Source: Calamus simplicifolius
Taxonomy: Eukaryota > Streptophyta > Magnoliopsida > Arecales > Arecaceae
Reading direction: 5' to 3'
DNA: 64,000 bases
Assembly (NCBI GenBank): GCA_900491605.1
Contig: UESW01001596.1
Coordinates: forward strand, 279,369 to 343,368
Below the pieces are notes generated by a model, which was not told the origin of the DNA, ran no database searches, and saw only the letters and a program-made list of their open reading frames with translations. Below, piece by piece: positions 1 to 11,000 of the stretch. Position numbers and translations under genes: made by a program. How positions within the stretch are numbered: the first letter of the stretch is position 1; every line of letters begins with the position of its first letter.

Positions 1-118
1 CTTTAAATAATTGAAACAGATGAGAGCATAAACCAAAGTTTTGAAACTTGGTCTGGACATCAGCTGATTTTGGTGTCCAGGTCACGAGCTAATAGGTTGA
101 CCTAGGTTGACCCACTAA

Positions 119-1163
119 ACTGCAACTCAACTCAACTTATCTAAGCCTTTTCTCAACTACATGGGGTCGGCTACATGAATCTGCTTCCTCCACTTTGCTC
201 TATTCAGGACCAAATCGGCATTCAAATTATAAATAGTTATATCTTTTTTAATTATTTCTGTCCATGTTAGTTTAGGTTTACGCTACCTTTATCCTTACTA
301 TGAATTGTTAAAATACCACTCTTTCTAATTGAAGCATCTAAATGTCTACGTTGTATATAGCCAAACTACCGCAATTGATTTTCTCTCATTTTATCTTCAA
401 TTGGCGCTACTCCTGTCATTGCTCTTATATGTTTATTTCTAATTCTATCTTGTAAAATGTTACCACATATCCATCTTAACATACGCATTTCTGTTACACT
501 TAATTTATTCATATGTTGTTTCAATATTGCCCAATACTCAGTTCTATATAGCATAGCTGGCCTAATAGCGGTTTTATAGAATTTTTCTTTTAATTTTAAT
601 GGAATGCGTCGATCATATAATACTCTCAAAGTACTCCTCCACTTAATCCATCCTACTTTAACTCTATAATTCGCATCATCTATTTCACCTTCTTGCTCGA
701 TAATTGATCCCAAATATCTAAATTTTTCACTCCTTGATATCTCTTGGCTTGCAAGCTCCATTATTTCTTCATTTGTATTTCTACTTTCACTAAAATTACA
801 TTTTATGTATTCAATTTTAGTTCTACTAATCTTAAAATCTTTAGATTCTAAAGCCTCTCTCCAAATCTCTAGCTTAGCATTTACTCCAGATTTAGTTTCA
901 TCAATCAACACTGTATCATTTGCAAATAACATACACAATGGGATATCATTTTGAATATGTTTGGTTAATTCATCCATAACTAATACAAAAAGATACGGAC
1001 TTAAGGCAGATCCTTGATGTAAACCTACAGTAATTGGAAACTCACTAGTTTCTCCTATTGTTGTTTTAACAATAGTTATTGCTCTATCATACATATCTTT
1101 TATCAATTCTATGTACCTTTTGGTAACTCCTTTTTTTCTCTAAAACCCACTGAACTGCAACAT
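119..1163 (-). mobile_element. RTE-type LINE fragment, 5'-truncated
   Basis: Non-LTR retrotransposon remnant read on the minus strand. It holds the C-terminal half of a reverse transcriptase, then the typical plant RTE tail (FGYIQRRHLDA, then a region resembling W-R-K-Q-I-H-V-A-D-P), and ends in a short GTTGA-type repeat (about 122-141) instead of poly(A), as RTE elements do. The upstream end is lost near 1163, so endonuclease and the N-terminal RT are missing. No target duplication could be recognised. Related degraded copies lie at 27375-27690 and 51385-51990. Confidence 0.85.
366..1106 (-). pseudogene. RTE reverse transcriptase, C-terminal part (inactive)
   Basis: A 246-codon open stretch. 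Its reverse transcriptase motifs are GLHQGSALSPYLF (template/primer grip) and the catalytic box, here FANDTVLI. Active enzymes have F/Y-A-D-D, so the first catalytic aspartate is replaced by asparagine. A run of seven A near 1131-1137 shifts the frame from the upstream coding part (KKGVTKRYIELIKDMY). The open frame ends at a TAG where relatives have tryptophan (R-W-F-G), and recognisable coding continues beyond it. The copy is dead by catalytic substitution, frameshift, nonsense codon and 5' truncation. Confidence 0.85.
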
Positions 1164-1193
1164 GATCAATAAATTAATCAAGTAAATATTAGA

Positions 1194-1196
<3 letters not shown>

Positions 1197-1231
<35 letters not shown>
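1197..1231. repeat. (TA)n microsatellite
   Basis: Uninterrupted TA dinucleotide run immediately left of a palindrome-ended short element (1231-1393). Confidence 0.95.
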
Positions 1232-1233
<2 letters not shown>

Positions 1234-1393
1234 GTGTAGTCAAGCCCCAAATCCGATTGTTCTTTTCACTTTTTAATCCATACAAATCTCAAAGCCACCC
1301 CACTTTTTTACCTTTGGGATCCATAATTCGTGTCGATCCAAGATCGGAAAGGGCGACCGGATATGAGCTTGGCTATATGCGAATATAGCCAAG
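1231..1393 (+). mobile_element. Palindrome-ended MITE-like element, copy 1
   Basis: Short non-coding repeat sharing its left arm (GTCAAG then ATCCG), middle (GCCACCCCAC, CTTTGGGATC) and right arm (CCGGAT, then CTTGGCTA) with copies at 4830, 5080 and, reversed, 50138. Its right end is a 26-base near-palindrome at 1368-1393 with 12 of 13 pairs matching. The left end abuts (TA)n. It has no coding capacity. The family is not one I can name. Confidence 0.7.
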
Positions 1394-1528
1394 CCCGACT
1401 TTACATAAGCATATATAATACTTCTATAATATATGTAATATTTATGTTAGTTTCGCATATAGCGAAGTCCAGCTTTATATATACATATATAGTACTTCTA
1501 TTATATATGTAATATTTATGTTGGTTCT
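1381..1528. repeat. 74-bp tandem duplication
   Basis: Two imperfect copies with a 74-bp period (1381-1454 and 1455-1528). Both run from ATATAGC through TACTTCTAT to ATATTTATGTT. It starts inside the right palindrome of the adjacent MITE-like element, so the element's end was duplicated together with flanking DNA. Confidence 0.8.
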
Positions 1529-2055
1529 TGCAGGCTGTAGCGTACATCAGTTACACCATTTCTTTCTTTTCTGTCTTCATCTCTCATGTGAATTGCATGG
1601 TCTTTAGTCTTGTGCCCAACAATCTCCGCTATTTAAAGTTACTTAGCCCCCTCCAACAATCACCCCCAGGCTCCTCATCGCTTCATTTCTCTAAATCCTT
1701 CCTTCCTTTTCTTCAACAGTTTTAATTCCATCATTGATGAAAAGAAGGAACGTTTCAAAAGACAGTGTCCTGTAACATAGGTTGTGATAATGTATATTGT
1801 CTCCATGAATCATCAAGTCTCCAAATAAATTTACAAAGAATATAAACCAAATACCTTAGCTAGACAAGTATCTTAAGTTATAGGGATGCATAGAACATCA
1901 TAGTAGAAAACAACCAGCAGGTAGGCTTTGCACAGACCAATGCTTTGACTTTTAAAAGAGGTTTTGTTTTATATTTTAGTCCAAGGCCAAACAAAATGTT
2001 TCATAGGTTTTGGTAGTTCAATTATTTCAGTTGCACTACAATTTAGTTTGTAACC
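1529..2055. other. AT-rich non-coding stretch, nothing recognised
   Basis: Contains short open frames with no recognisable protein similarity. If the GEM-like gene continues left of the window, this is intronic DNA. Confidence 0.5.
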
Positions 2056-2730
2056 AACAGCATTTTTAAAAGCGCTAGGTGCACCTAAATGCAAAAGGCT
2101 CTTGGAGCCTAAAAGCAAAGTGCAAAATGCAGGCTAAAATTTGTAAAACATATATTTTTAAACAAATTAATAATATATTTTAAAATAAATAAAATTAATT
2201 TATATAAGCATGATATATACTACATAATCAAAAATTTTAAAAACTCATAATAATAATATTTTTAGCTTATTTGCTCAATAGAAAGCCTCCTCTTTTTTAG
2301 CTAAAATTTGTAATCCCTTAAAGTTTTTTCTCTTCTTTTTCAAAATGATAGCTAATTTTTCATATTTCATCTCATTGTCTTCTAATTTTAGCTTTTTTTA
2401 TAGAGTAAGAAAAATAATTGTATATGAAATGATACATCATAAAGTCAACATAGTCTAATAAATATAATAAATTCAAAAAAAATATTACAAATATAACTTA
2501 TGAAAAAAGACATGTCTTTCTTACATTTCAAATCAGATTAAAAGTATATGCTTTTTCACCTTATGTGTGTCAAGATAAAAGCACTTCGTCTAAGGTATAA
2601 AAAGCGTCTAACCCATCTTAAGCGCACCTTGCACCTTAGGCGGACCTTAGGATACAAATAGCATTTGACTCTTAGTGCTTTGCACCTTATGCTAAAAGCA
2701 TGCCTAGGTGTGCCTTTGATAACACTAGCA
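2056..2730. mobile_element. Fold-back repeat with AGGTGCACCT-type arms
   Basis: The left arm (AAAGCGCTAGGTGCACCTAA, 2069-2089 region) and right arm (GCATGCCTAGGTGTGCCTTT, about 2697-2716) are inverted versions of a GCCTAGGCGC-type motif widespread in plant non-autonomous fold-back elements. The interior is very AT-rich, with further iterations of AGCGCACCTTGCACCTTAGG near 2620. No target duplication was identified. A related shorter piece lies at 9795-10110. Confidence 0.5.
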
Positions 2731-4279
2731 ACTAGCCAAATAATTTTGAATTTGTATTTAAAAAAACTAGAAAATGAAAAATACAATTATTATGAAGGGA
2801 AAAGAATGCATCTCATGCATACGGTGAATCGGTTATTGAAATACTAAGCCTATAGACAAAGGCATCAATACAAGTTTAAATTATGAAAATAGCAAAAGAA
2901 TGGATAGAAGTAGCTATAAAATGCAATATATTAGTTACTAGTATATCAAATTTTTAAAAGATATGTTTATGAAAATATGAATCACGAAAGTACCAACAAA
3001 GACAATTTCTTCCGACATTAAGTCACCATAAGCAAATCCAACTTGATTATATGCAACAACCTTATATTGGAATCAGAAAAACTCTACACTAGAATAGTCA
3101 GTTTCCAATTGTTATAATAATTTAAGGATCTAATTAAATATATCAAGATTTTTCTCCTTACGCATGTTGAAAGATAATGAATTTGCTTTTTCCAGCTTCT
3201 CTGCAAAATAAATAGAATATATAAATTTATATTTATATTTTTTACCAAATACTGTTTCCTAAATTTGGGGATTTAATGAAGCACAGGAGCAGCCATATAA
3301 ATTTGGCCACAGAGACTACAGCTGGAAATCTCTTCTTTAAATTTTTAAAAATTTAACATTTGGCTACATTCAAAATACCTAAGAACTTATGACACTTCTA
3401 TTAAGTCTTGCAAAAATGCCATTGAAATACTTGATACATCACCCAGAAGTAAGCTAACTATTACATGGAAGGGAAAAGAAAATATCTGAATGACCCAAAG
3501 ATAAGCATATAAACGTTTGATGCAACCAAACCAACAGAAAAACTGATGAAGCCTTGAAACTTTGATTAGTTTTAAATTGGTTCCTGCATGAATGTTTATC
3601 ATGTTCTTCCCTCATTGAACAAACAACACAGAACATGGCTAATCTTAACTATCATTTGGTATCCAAAACTTTACTATGTGGTATGAAAATTCAGCAAGTG
3701 TAGATGTATCTCATTATATGACAACATATAAATGAGAAAATAAGAATTTTAAAGATGTATTACTGTGTGTGTCAGCATAATTTGATGTAAAGATTCACAA
3801 AACCACATCTACTGTGACAAAAGCAGCATCACCGTTCCTACTACAGTTATTTATCAAAATTTGAACACAGTTAAGGGCATATTCCTGCTGGCTTAAAGCT
3901 TAAGAGGTCAATTGTTCAGGCAGTGAAAAATTGAAATGGATTGAAATGGAAATTTGTACTTTTGTAGTTGCAAATAAAATATATATATATATTATTACAA
4001 AAAGGAATCTAACATACATTGGAGGTTGAATTACGAGATGCCTAGACACACTTCTAGCAAAAAATTAAAAAAATATTGCTGATTTCATCTAAATTCATGA
4101 GTCTTTTGGACAGTCGCATACAAAATGAAGTAGCAACAATTACATTCCTATTATTTTGCATGACTTTGCATTAGTGGACCAAAAAATTGGGTACATGTCA
4201 AGCAACAAAATTTTGTTTCATTCAATATGTTTCTCAAGTTAAGACAAAGGGAGCATCAAACTTGCGTGGACACAGTTAC
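2731..4279. other. Probable intron 3 of the GEM-like gene (searched, no exon found)
   Basis: Lies downstream of GEM-like exon 3 on the minus strand. Relatives continue with a segment like V-V-I-P-L-H-Q-L and end in an H-E-F-W-F-M-G-F motif. I looked for both on the minus strand from here to position 1 and did not see them. The sequence is AT-rich and shows no other feature. Confidence 0.5.
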
Positions 4280-5016
4280 CTTGTAATAGCTCCATTCAGT
4301 TTGGTCTCCAACCTTGTAGGAAAGAGGACTGTCACTACAAAATGCGAGTTTAGCAGTAGAGAGATATAAAATTCCCATAACTGGACCGGCAGATGTTGAA
4401 AGATAGCATGCATAAGACTTCTTAAGTTGCTCTTCTGGAAGTGTATCAAAAGTTTGGTGAAATATCTTCTCGTAACCACCTTCAGCTATGACTTTCGTTC
4501 CTTGAGCAATCCTCCCCATTGCAGCTTCAGCAAAACTAGGTCCTGTTTTCACTGAGTAAAGGATATGAAAAATTAAGACATCCAAACTACTTAAAATATA
4601 CAAAAGAATTAACTAAATGATGCAACAGCTAAGCTTGTACAAACAGCACAAACAAAAGCTATCTAACACAGTAAAGGAAAGAAAGACTAAGAATATAAAT
4701 AAATAAAGCTTGACTTGTCATATACAGAGATTTATAGTTAGAATTATCAATCAAACAAAGGCAGGTTCTTTTCAAATCATTATATATATATACATTCGAA
4801 TATAGTCATATATATATATATATATATATTTGACTATATTCGAATGTAGTCAAGTTCAAAATCCGGTCACCTCCTCCATCATTAGATCCACACAAATTCC
4901 GAAGCTGCCCCACCTTTTTATCTTTGGGATCTGTGATCTATATAAATCCAAGCATGAGAGAAAATACCAAATATAGTCTTAGCTACATTTAAATGTAGCC
5001 AAGTCTACCTCTCTTC

Positions 5017-5082
<66 letters not shown>

Positions 5083-8000
5083 AGAGAGATGCATCAAGAT
5101 CTAGTCACCCTTGGATCCACATAGATTCTAATGCCACCCCATCTTTTTCACTTTTTTATCTTTCGAGTTCGTGAACTATGTGAATTAAAGGATCAAAAAG
5201 TGATCGGATCTAAACTTGGCTACATTCAAATATAGCCATATATATATATATATATATAATGGATAACTATGGCAGAAGCTTTAGCCACATGTCATGTTTT
5301 TGGAGCTTCACGGTTTTAGGAGCTATATTCCTCCTCATGCCGCAATTAATGTAAACAGATTAGTAAATCATCCTATTTGTCGACTCACTTTACCTATAAG
5401 CTTCGAAAGAAATAATGTAAGCTTCCCCTTTTATCTCCGTCTCTCCAACTCCATCACATTTTCCGAAGCTTCATGTTTCTTGGAGCTTCATTCCTCCTCA
5501 TGCCTCAACCCACAAGAACAGATTGGTAAATCATCTTATTTGTTGACTCACTTCACTTAAAAGCTTCCAAGGGCATCACGTAAGCCTTTCCCTTTTATGG
5601 TAATTAACCCCTTTTTCTCTTCACTTAATCCTCTTTTTTTTCTTACCTTCTATTTCATTTTTTTAACCTTTTTTTAACTCTAATCCAATAGGGGAAGTGA
5701 AACATGGAAGAGTAAAAAAGAAATAAGAAGCGAGGAAAAGAACAGAACAAAGCTATAGAGAGACATAAATGGCGAGTCATCATTTCATTACTTGAGCACA
5801 AGTGATCCCTTCTTTCATCTCTCTCTCTCTCTCTCTCTCTCAAATCAAAGAAAGCGCCTCCCTCACCTTTCCAATCCACCTCTTTTTCATGACTGGAAGA
5901 ATAAATATGACTGTGGTAGCACCTGTCAAGCTTCCATAGAAAATCCCATGCATGATTGTTTAATGACCATGGAAGATCAAGCATGGCAGCAGTTCTCAAA
6001 TGATTTGAGCATTAACTACCATGGAACATTAATGGATTTCGACGTTTGTTGTTTCCAACTTCTATTAATATGGTTGCAGCACTGTCATCTTTTCTGTTTC
6101 CAATTTCAATCTCCTCTAATTCGTTGCTGCCTTTAGGCCATGCCATCAGCTGCTACAATCTTTTCCATCAACGCTATAGCTGCCACACATTTGTTCAGCA
6201 TCACCAACGCTCAAAATGACCAAAGGACTATCTTGTTTCCTGATCTTGACTCTGCTTTTCTTTCTTTCCATTTCTCCACGCCTCTATTGCCCCTCCACCG
6301 ACTCTAGAGACAGAGGGGCCAGTGAAGGGGGTGGGTTCCTTTAAAACAAGGTAAACAGGGCTGGGAGAAAGAAGGAAAGTGGGGTCCTCAGGCCCCTCTC
6401 TCTCTCTCTCTCCATGTGCACGCACGTGCACTACACTATTTTACTAACACAGCCGAAACCTGCCATCTAGGCCATGTCATCTTGGGATATAGTACTATTT
6501 TACTATTTCTCTTTGCCATATGTATTTTTCCTTGGATGAAGGGAGATAACAATAGAACATACTCAAAATATTTAAAATATTCAATTTTTATAGGCAGTAA
6601 AGTGTTAGTCAATGGCAGTACATTACACCATCTTTCATTGTCAAGTTTGTCTGAGATTTTGGGTCTGGGGTTAGACAGAGTTCCACTGTGACAGTAATAT
6701 CCATTATTCCATTAGCTCTATCATATATCAGCATCTTTGAAGTCAGTGTTTGTTTACTTTCTCACCCAAAAAAGCTGTGGCTTGTTGTCCACTTTTAGGC
6801 CAAGTACAGAAGATAAAATGCATCTCAACATATGACAAAATTTTCCATTAAATTTCTAGTCATTATGAAATTTCTCTCAATGACTTCAGAATATCAAGGG
6901 AGTGAACATTGTGTTACTTCCTAAACTTGTGGACAGATGTCCTGCAGTTGTTATTTTTAGGTACAGCAGCATGTGAAGAAGCTGATTCTTGCTCCTACAG
7001 TCCTACTATGGTTGTGGCATGCTTGCCATCCATAGATCTTCCTTTAATCACTTCATCATAGACTTCTTTTATGATCCAGTATCAGTAGTTATTGTCGAGG
7101 AATGTCTCTCTCATCTCACCCATTTCCATCTATCAAAGAGAAGCGAAGGAAAGAATGATGACAATCTACATAGGTTTCATAATTTTTCACAACTCCAAGA
7201 TTCTGTGTGAAATTAGAGGAAGTTCAAGGTTTGATGGTGGACCCTCTAAACTTTCAAATACCTATTGGTTACACAGGTTAAGAATTTTCAAATACAGAGG
7301 ACCATTCCAATGCTCTTCTAAACTTTGAAAAAGCTGACATGAAGAAAGCAAAAGGTCGGACTTGACAAAGGATAATGAAATTTTTGTTGACTAAAAAATT
7401 CATTAGGCGAAGACTCTAGATTTGAACACAAAGCCTTGATGATTTTCCTAATTATTTATGACTAGCAGTACAAATATTATTATCACAATATCATAATGTT
7501 TTGGTTAAGCATGGAGCAAGAAACTATGATGGCATCTAATAGAAGACAGGCAAAGCAATACTTTATATAGCTTATCAGGCATACAAAAGTGAGCTCAGAA
7601 GATTTGCACACATAGTACTAGTGGTATAGACCAAACACATGTTTACTGCCACCTCCCAAAAAACTCAAAAATCACTGGAAGATCCCGGCCTCTAGTTCAT
7701 GACGCATCATACTTAAAATGAATACTAATATATAAAGCATGAGAGCAATATTTGGATAACCCTGCATTAGTCCTATTTTGCAAAAAAAAAAAAAAATAGA
7801 GAATAGAAAAAATTGAAGATTTACTTTGCATGCTGAAAAGTGTCAAATTTTAGCCATTTAATGAATCAACTCCCTAAAGCCATTACACCATAGAAAGAAA
7901 GGCAAAAAGTGGTCATTGTCCACGTAATTGCAGGAAGTTCCCCATTCATTGTGCATTCAAATACAACTAATCTTCTTAATATACCCTGACTGAAACAATT

Positions 8001-11000
8001 TATAAGTTGCAAAGAAAGTACTGATGACAAATTGGACCCTTCTAAAAACCTATTTAACTAATCAATGCAAGCAAGCAAAATTTCTCTAGAAGCCTCATCC
8101 GAGAAAGAAATTGATAGAAAGAAGGATTGAAATGATTCCAAGAGCCTACTTGAAACCATTGAGTCATCCATCGGCGGATCATTGTCCCTTTGAGAAGTAA
8201 GCAATAAGCCCATTTGCTCTAGAATAGACTTCTCAAAATCCAATGTTAGAGATGAAGAATCCTTATCCGTCAACCACTTCAATTCCCGAGGAGGATCCTC
8301 TCAATCTGTCCACCCATGGACTGGACCTCCCCTTGTCATCCACGTAGGAAAAACTTCTTCTTCCCAACCATTAGACCGGAAAGCCAGCTCTAACTCCATC
8401 CCATCCTTGGGTATTCTTCCTCAACTCACTGTTGCCACATCATCGAGCCTAGTGGATCACTCTCCTTGTGACAAAATTATTCCATTCAGTAAACCAATTA
8501 GTCCATTAAACTCTCTCTCGCCCATAATGTAAACAACCTTCTTTGATATAAAGAGTGCACTAATTCCTCTCCAATGCCTACCATGGTAAAGTACTTTAAA
8601 AATCCTAAATACATCATTCTTTATATTATACCACAATTAGGGCCCCTCTAGATGTCTAGACAAACTCCAAGAGGTGAAAGAGTGCTCAAGGCTCCTATGA
8701 GGGGAAGTTTTGGAACATTATGCCATTTATTGTTTGGTTGATTACATGAATCTATTTGTTCCCCGAATGCAGAATGAATATAAAACCAATCCATACCCAA
8801 CCGCACCTAACCATTGGCTCACCCCTGTCAAGCCTCCACTTTTAAGCTTTCTCTCCCTCCATTCTATGTCATTAAGCCCCTGTTTTCCCATTTCCTTCTT
8901 CCAAGCCTGAACCCAACCTTCATCCATCAATTCCCACAACCCACTGGTACCCCATTTGCCTTCTCTCTCCCTCCTAAACTCAGTCACCACTGTTTCTCTT
9001 GCTCCTTGTCATCCCAATTTCTTAGGACCCGTTTGGTATTGCTCTTATTTTCTGCTTACATTTTCAAAAACAAGAAAAAAATGAGCTAGACTTAATGACA
9101 TGCATGATAAACTTTTTTTTAGTTTTCCAAATTGTTTGAGAATCTTTGGAAATTTTGATACCAAGGATTTATTGCTTTCAAAGAGAGTGAAAATAAGAGA
9201 AAAGGATAGTAGAAGTCAAGGATTTAAGCCTTGATGGGATGGGGGTGTCCCAGCCATTTTAACCCCTTTCCTATGAGAAAACAGGGCCAGGATAGGGGTG
9301 GGACATCAAAACTGAACCATGCATGGAAAGAAAAAGAAAGTGGAAAGAAAGAAAGACGGGAGAAGAAAAAAGAACAAAAGAAAGGAAGGGAGAAGAAAAG
9401 AAATCAAAGGAAGGATAGAAGGAATAAGAAAAAAACTAGAAAAAAGGAAAGAAATAAAAGAAAGAAAAATTAAAAGAAAGAGAGATGAGGGTATCTACTA
9501 AAATAGCCACCAAGAAAGAGAGATAAAGGTATCGAGACATTCTACTAAGATAGCAACCAAGACAGAATGGGACATTGAGACATCTTATTCCATGAAGAAA
9601 CTAGGACTCCTCTATCCTATGGGATTTAAAACCTTAGCAGAAATTTTGCACAATATGTCTTAATATCAATCTACAAGTAGTATTTCACAAATTTGCAAAG
9701 GAACACAAACACAAAAAAACAATGACATGAAACAAACCCATAATCTTCCACAACCACTTCTTGGAGAAGTCAAAGGCACTTCAAGTTGCCAGTCTTGGTT
9801 TTAAAGGACAGCCACTTTGAATGCTTAGACAGATTGTCTAGGCACAGCCACCAAGGCTCTAGGCTAAACATTTTACACCATGTTCGAGTGTGTAAGATTA
9901 CTGCTTATAGATTAATATTGGATGTTGCCAAGTTAATAGCTTCCCTTGACTTACTACATCTTATTTGATAATTTTCTCCATTTATTAGATCATCATTATC
10001 ATTTTAGTTTTCTGCTTTTATTTGTTATATTGAATTTACACTTTTTAAGCGATCTTGTCCTCAGCGCATGCCTAGACACACAGCTAGTGTCTAGGCACTT
10101 GATAGTCCCGTAACTGCCAGTTTTCTGGCTTCAGTCCTTCAGAGAATTGCCACCAAGATGAAATGTTGCTGCAACATTTTAGGGGCCTTCATGGTCTGAG
10201 CTAGATGCCATTGAGGTGGAGGTAGAAGACAAGTTGGGTGACAAAGCCAGTGGCAAGGCTGTTGATAAGGTCAATAGAGATGCCTAACTTAATAGGAATC
10301 ACTGTCTTAGGTAGGAGTTGTCATTTGTGATGGGGGTAGGGAGGGGGGTGGGACTATTTAAAGAAATTCTTTTGAGGAGAGCAGAGCATTGCCACCAAGA
10401 TGAAGGAATGTTGCCACAGAATAGTAGGGGCCTTTGTAGACAATGAGATGGACATCAATGAGGTGGAAGTGGAACACAAGTTGGGTGACAAAGCTGGTCG
10501 CAAGGGGGCTGCTGATGGGGTCAACAGGGATGCCTAGCTCAATAGGAAGCGTTGTCCTAGATAAGAGTTATCATTTATGATGGGGATAGGGAGTGAGGCG
10601 GGATTTCTTTAAGAATATTTCTTGTGAGGAAAACAGAGCATTGAATAAAAAAATTAGTGGAAAACAACAGGTCAAAGTGGATGTTTTTCCCTTCAAATTG
10701 AACATTTTCCATAGGAACTTTTTACTCTAAAAATCCCCTCCAAAAAGCATTTTAGGCAAAATTCTTCAAATGATATATTTTCCTAGGGATTCATAATTCT
10801 TGCCTATGGAATTTAATTTTATCAAAATAGGCCTTTTAGGGGTGGCAAATTCAAACTTAGACATGCCAAACCACCTGAACCCATCCAAAACAATTGAGTT
10901 AAAGGGACTTTCATCAGAATTTTAAGTTTGAATTGCCTAAAACTTGTTAGGTCAGACTCAATATTACCATCCGGAATCCTCAAGTTAGAGTAGATGTCTT

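Noticed and set aside
8058..8282. 74-codon open frame (-) with a non-random look
   Set aside because: No domain or family recognised, no splice context, and stops on both sides in the extended minus-strand sequence.
9231..9501. Overlapping Lys/Glu-rich open frames
   Set aside because: Direct translation of a polypurine low-complexity tract.
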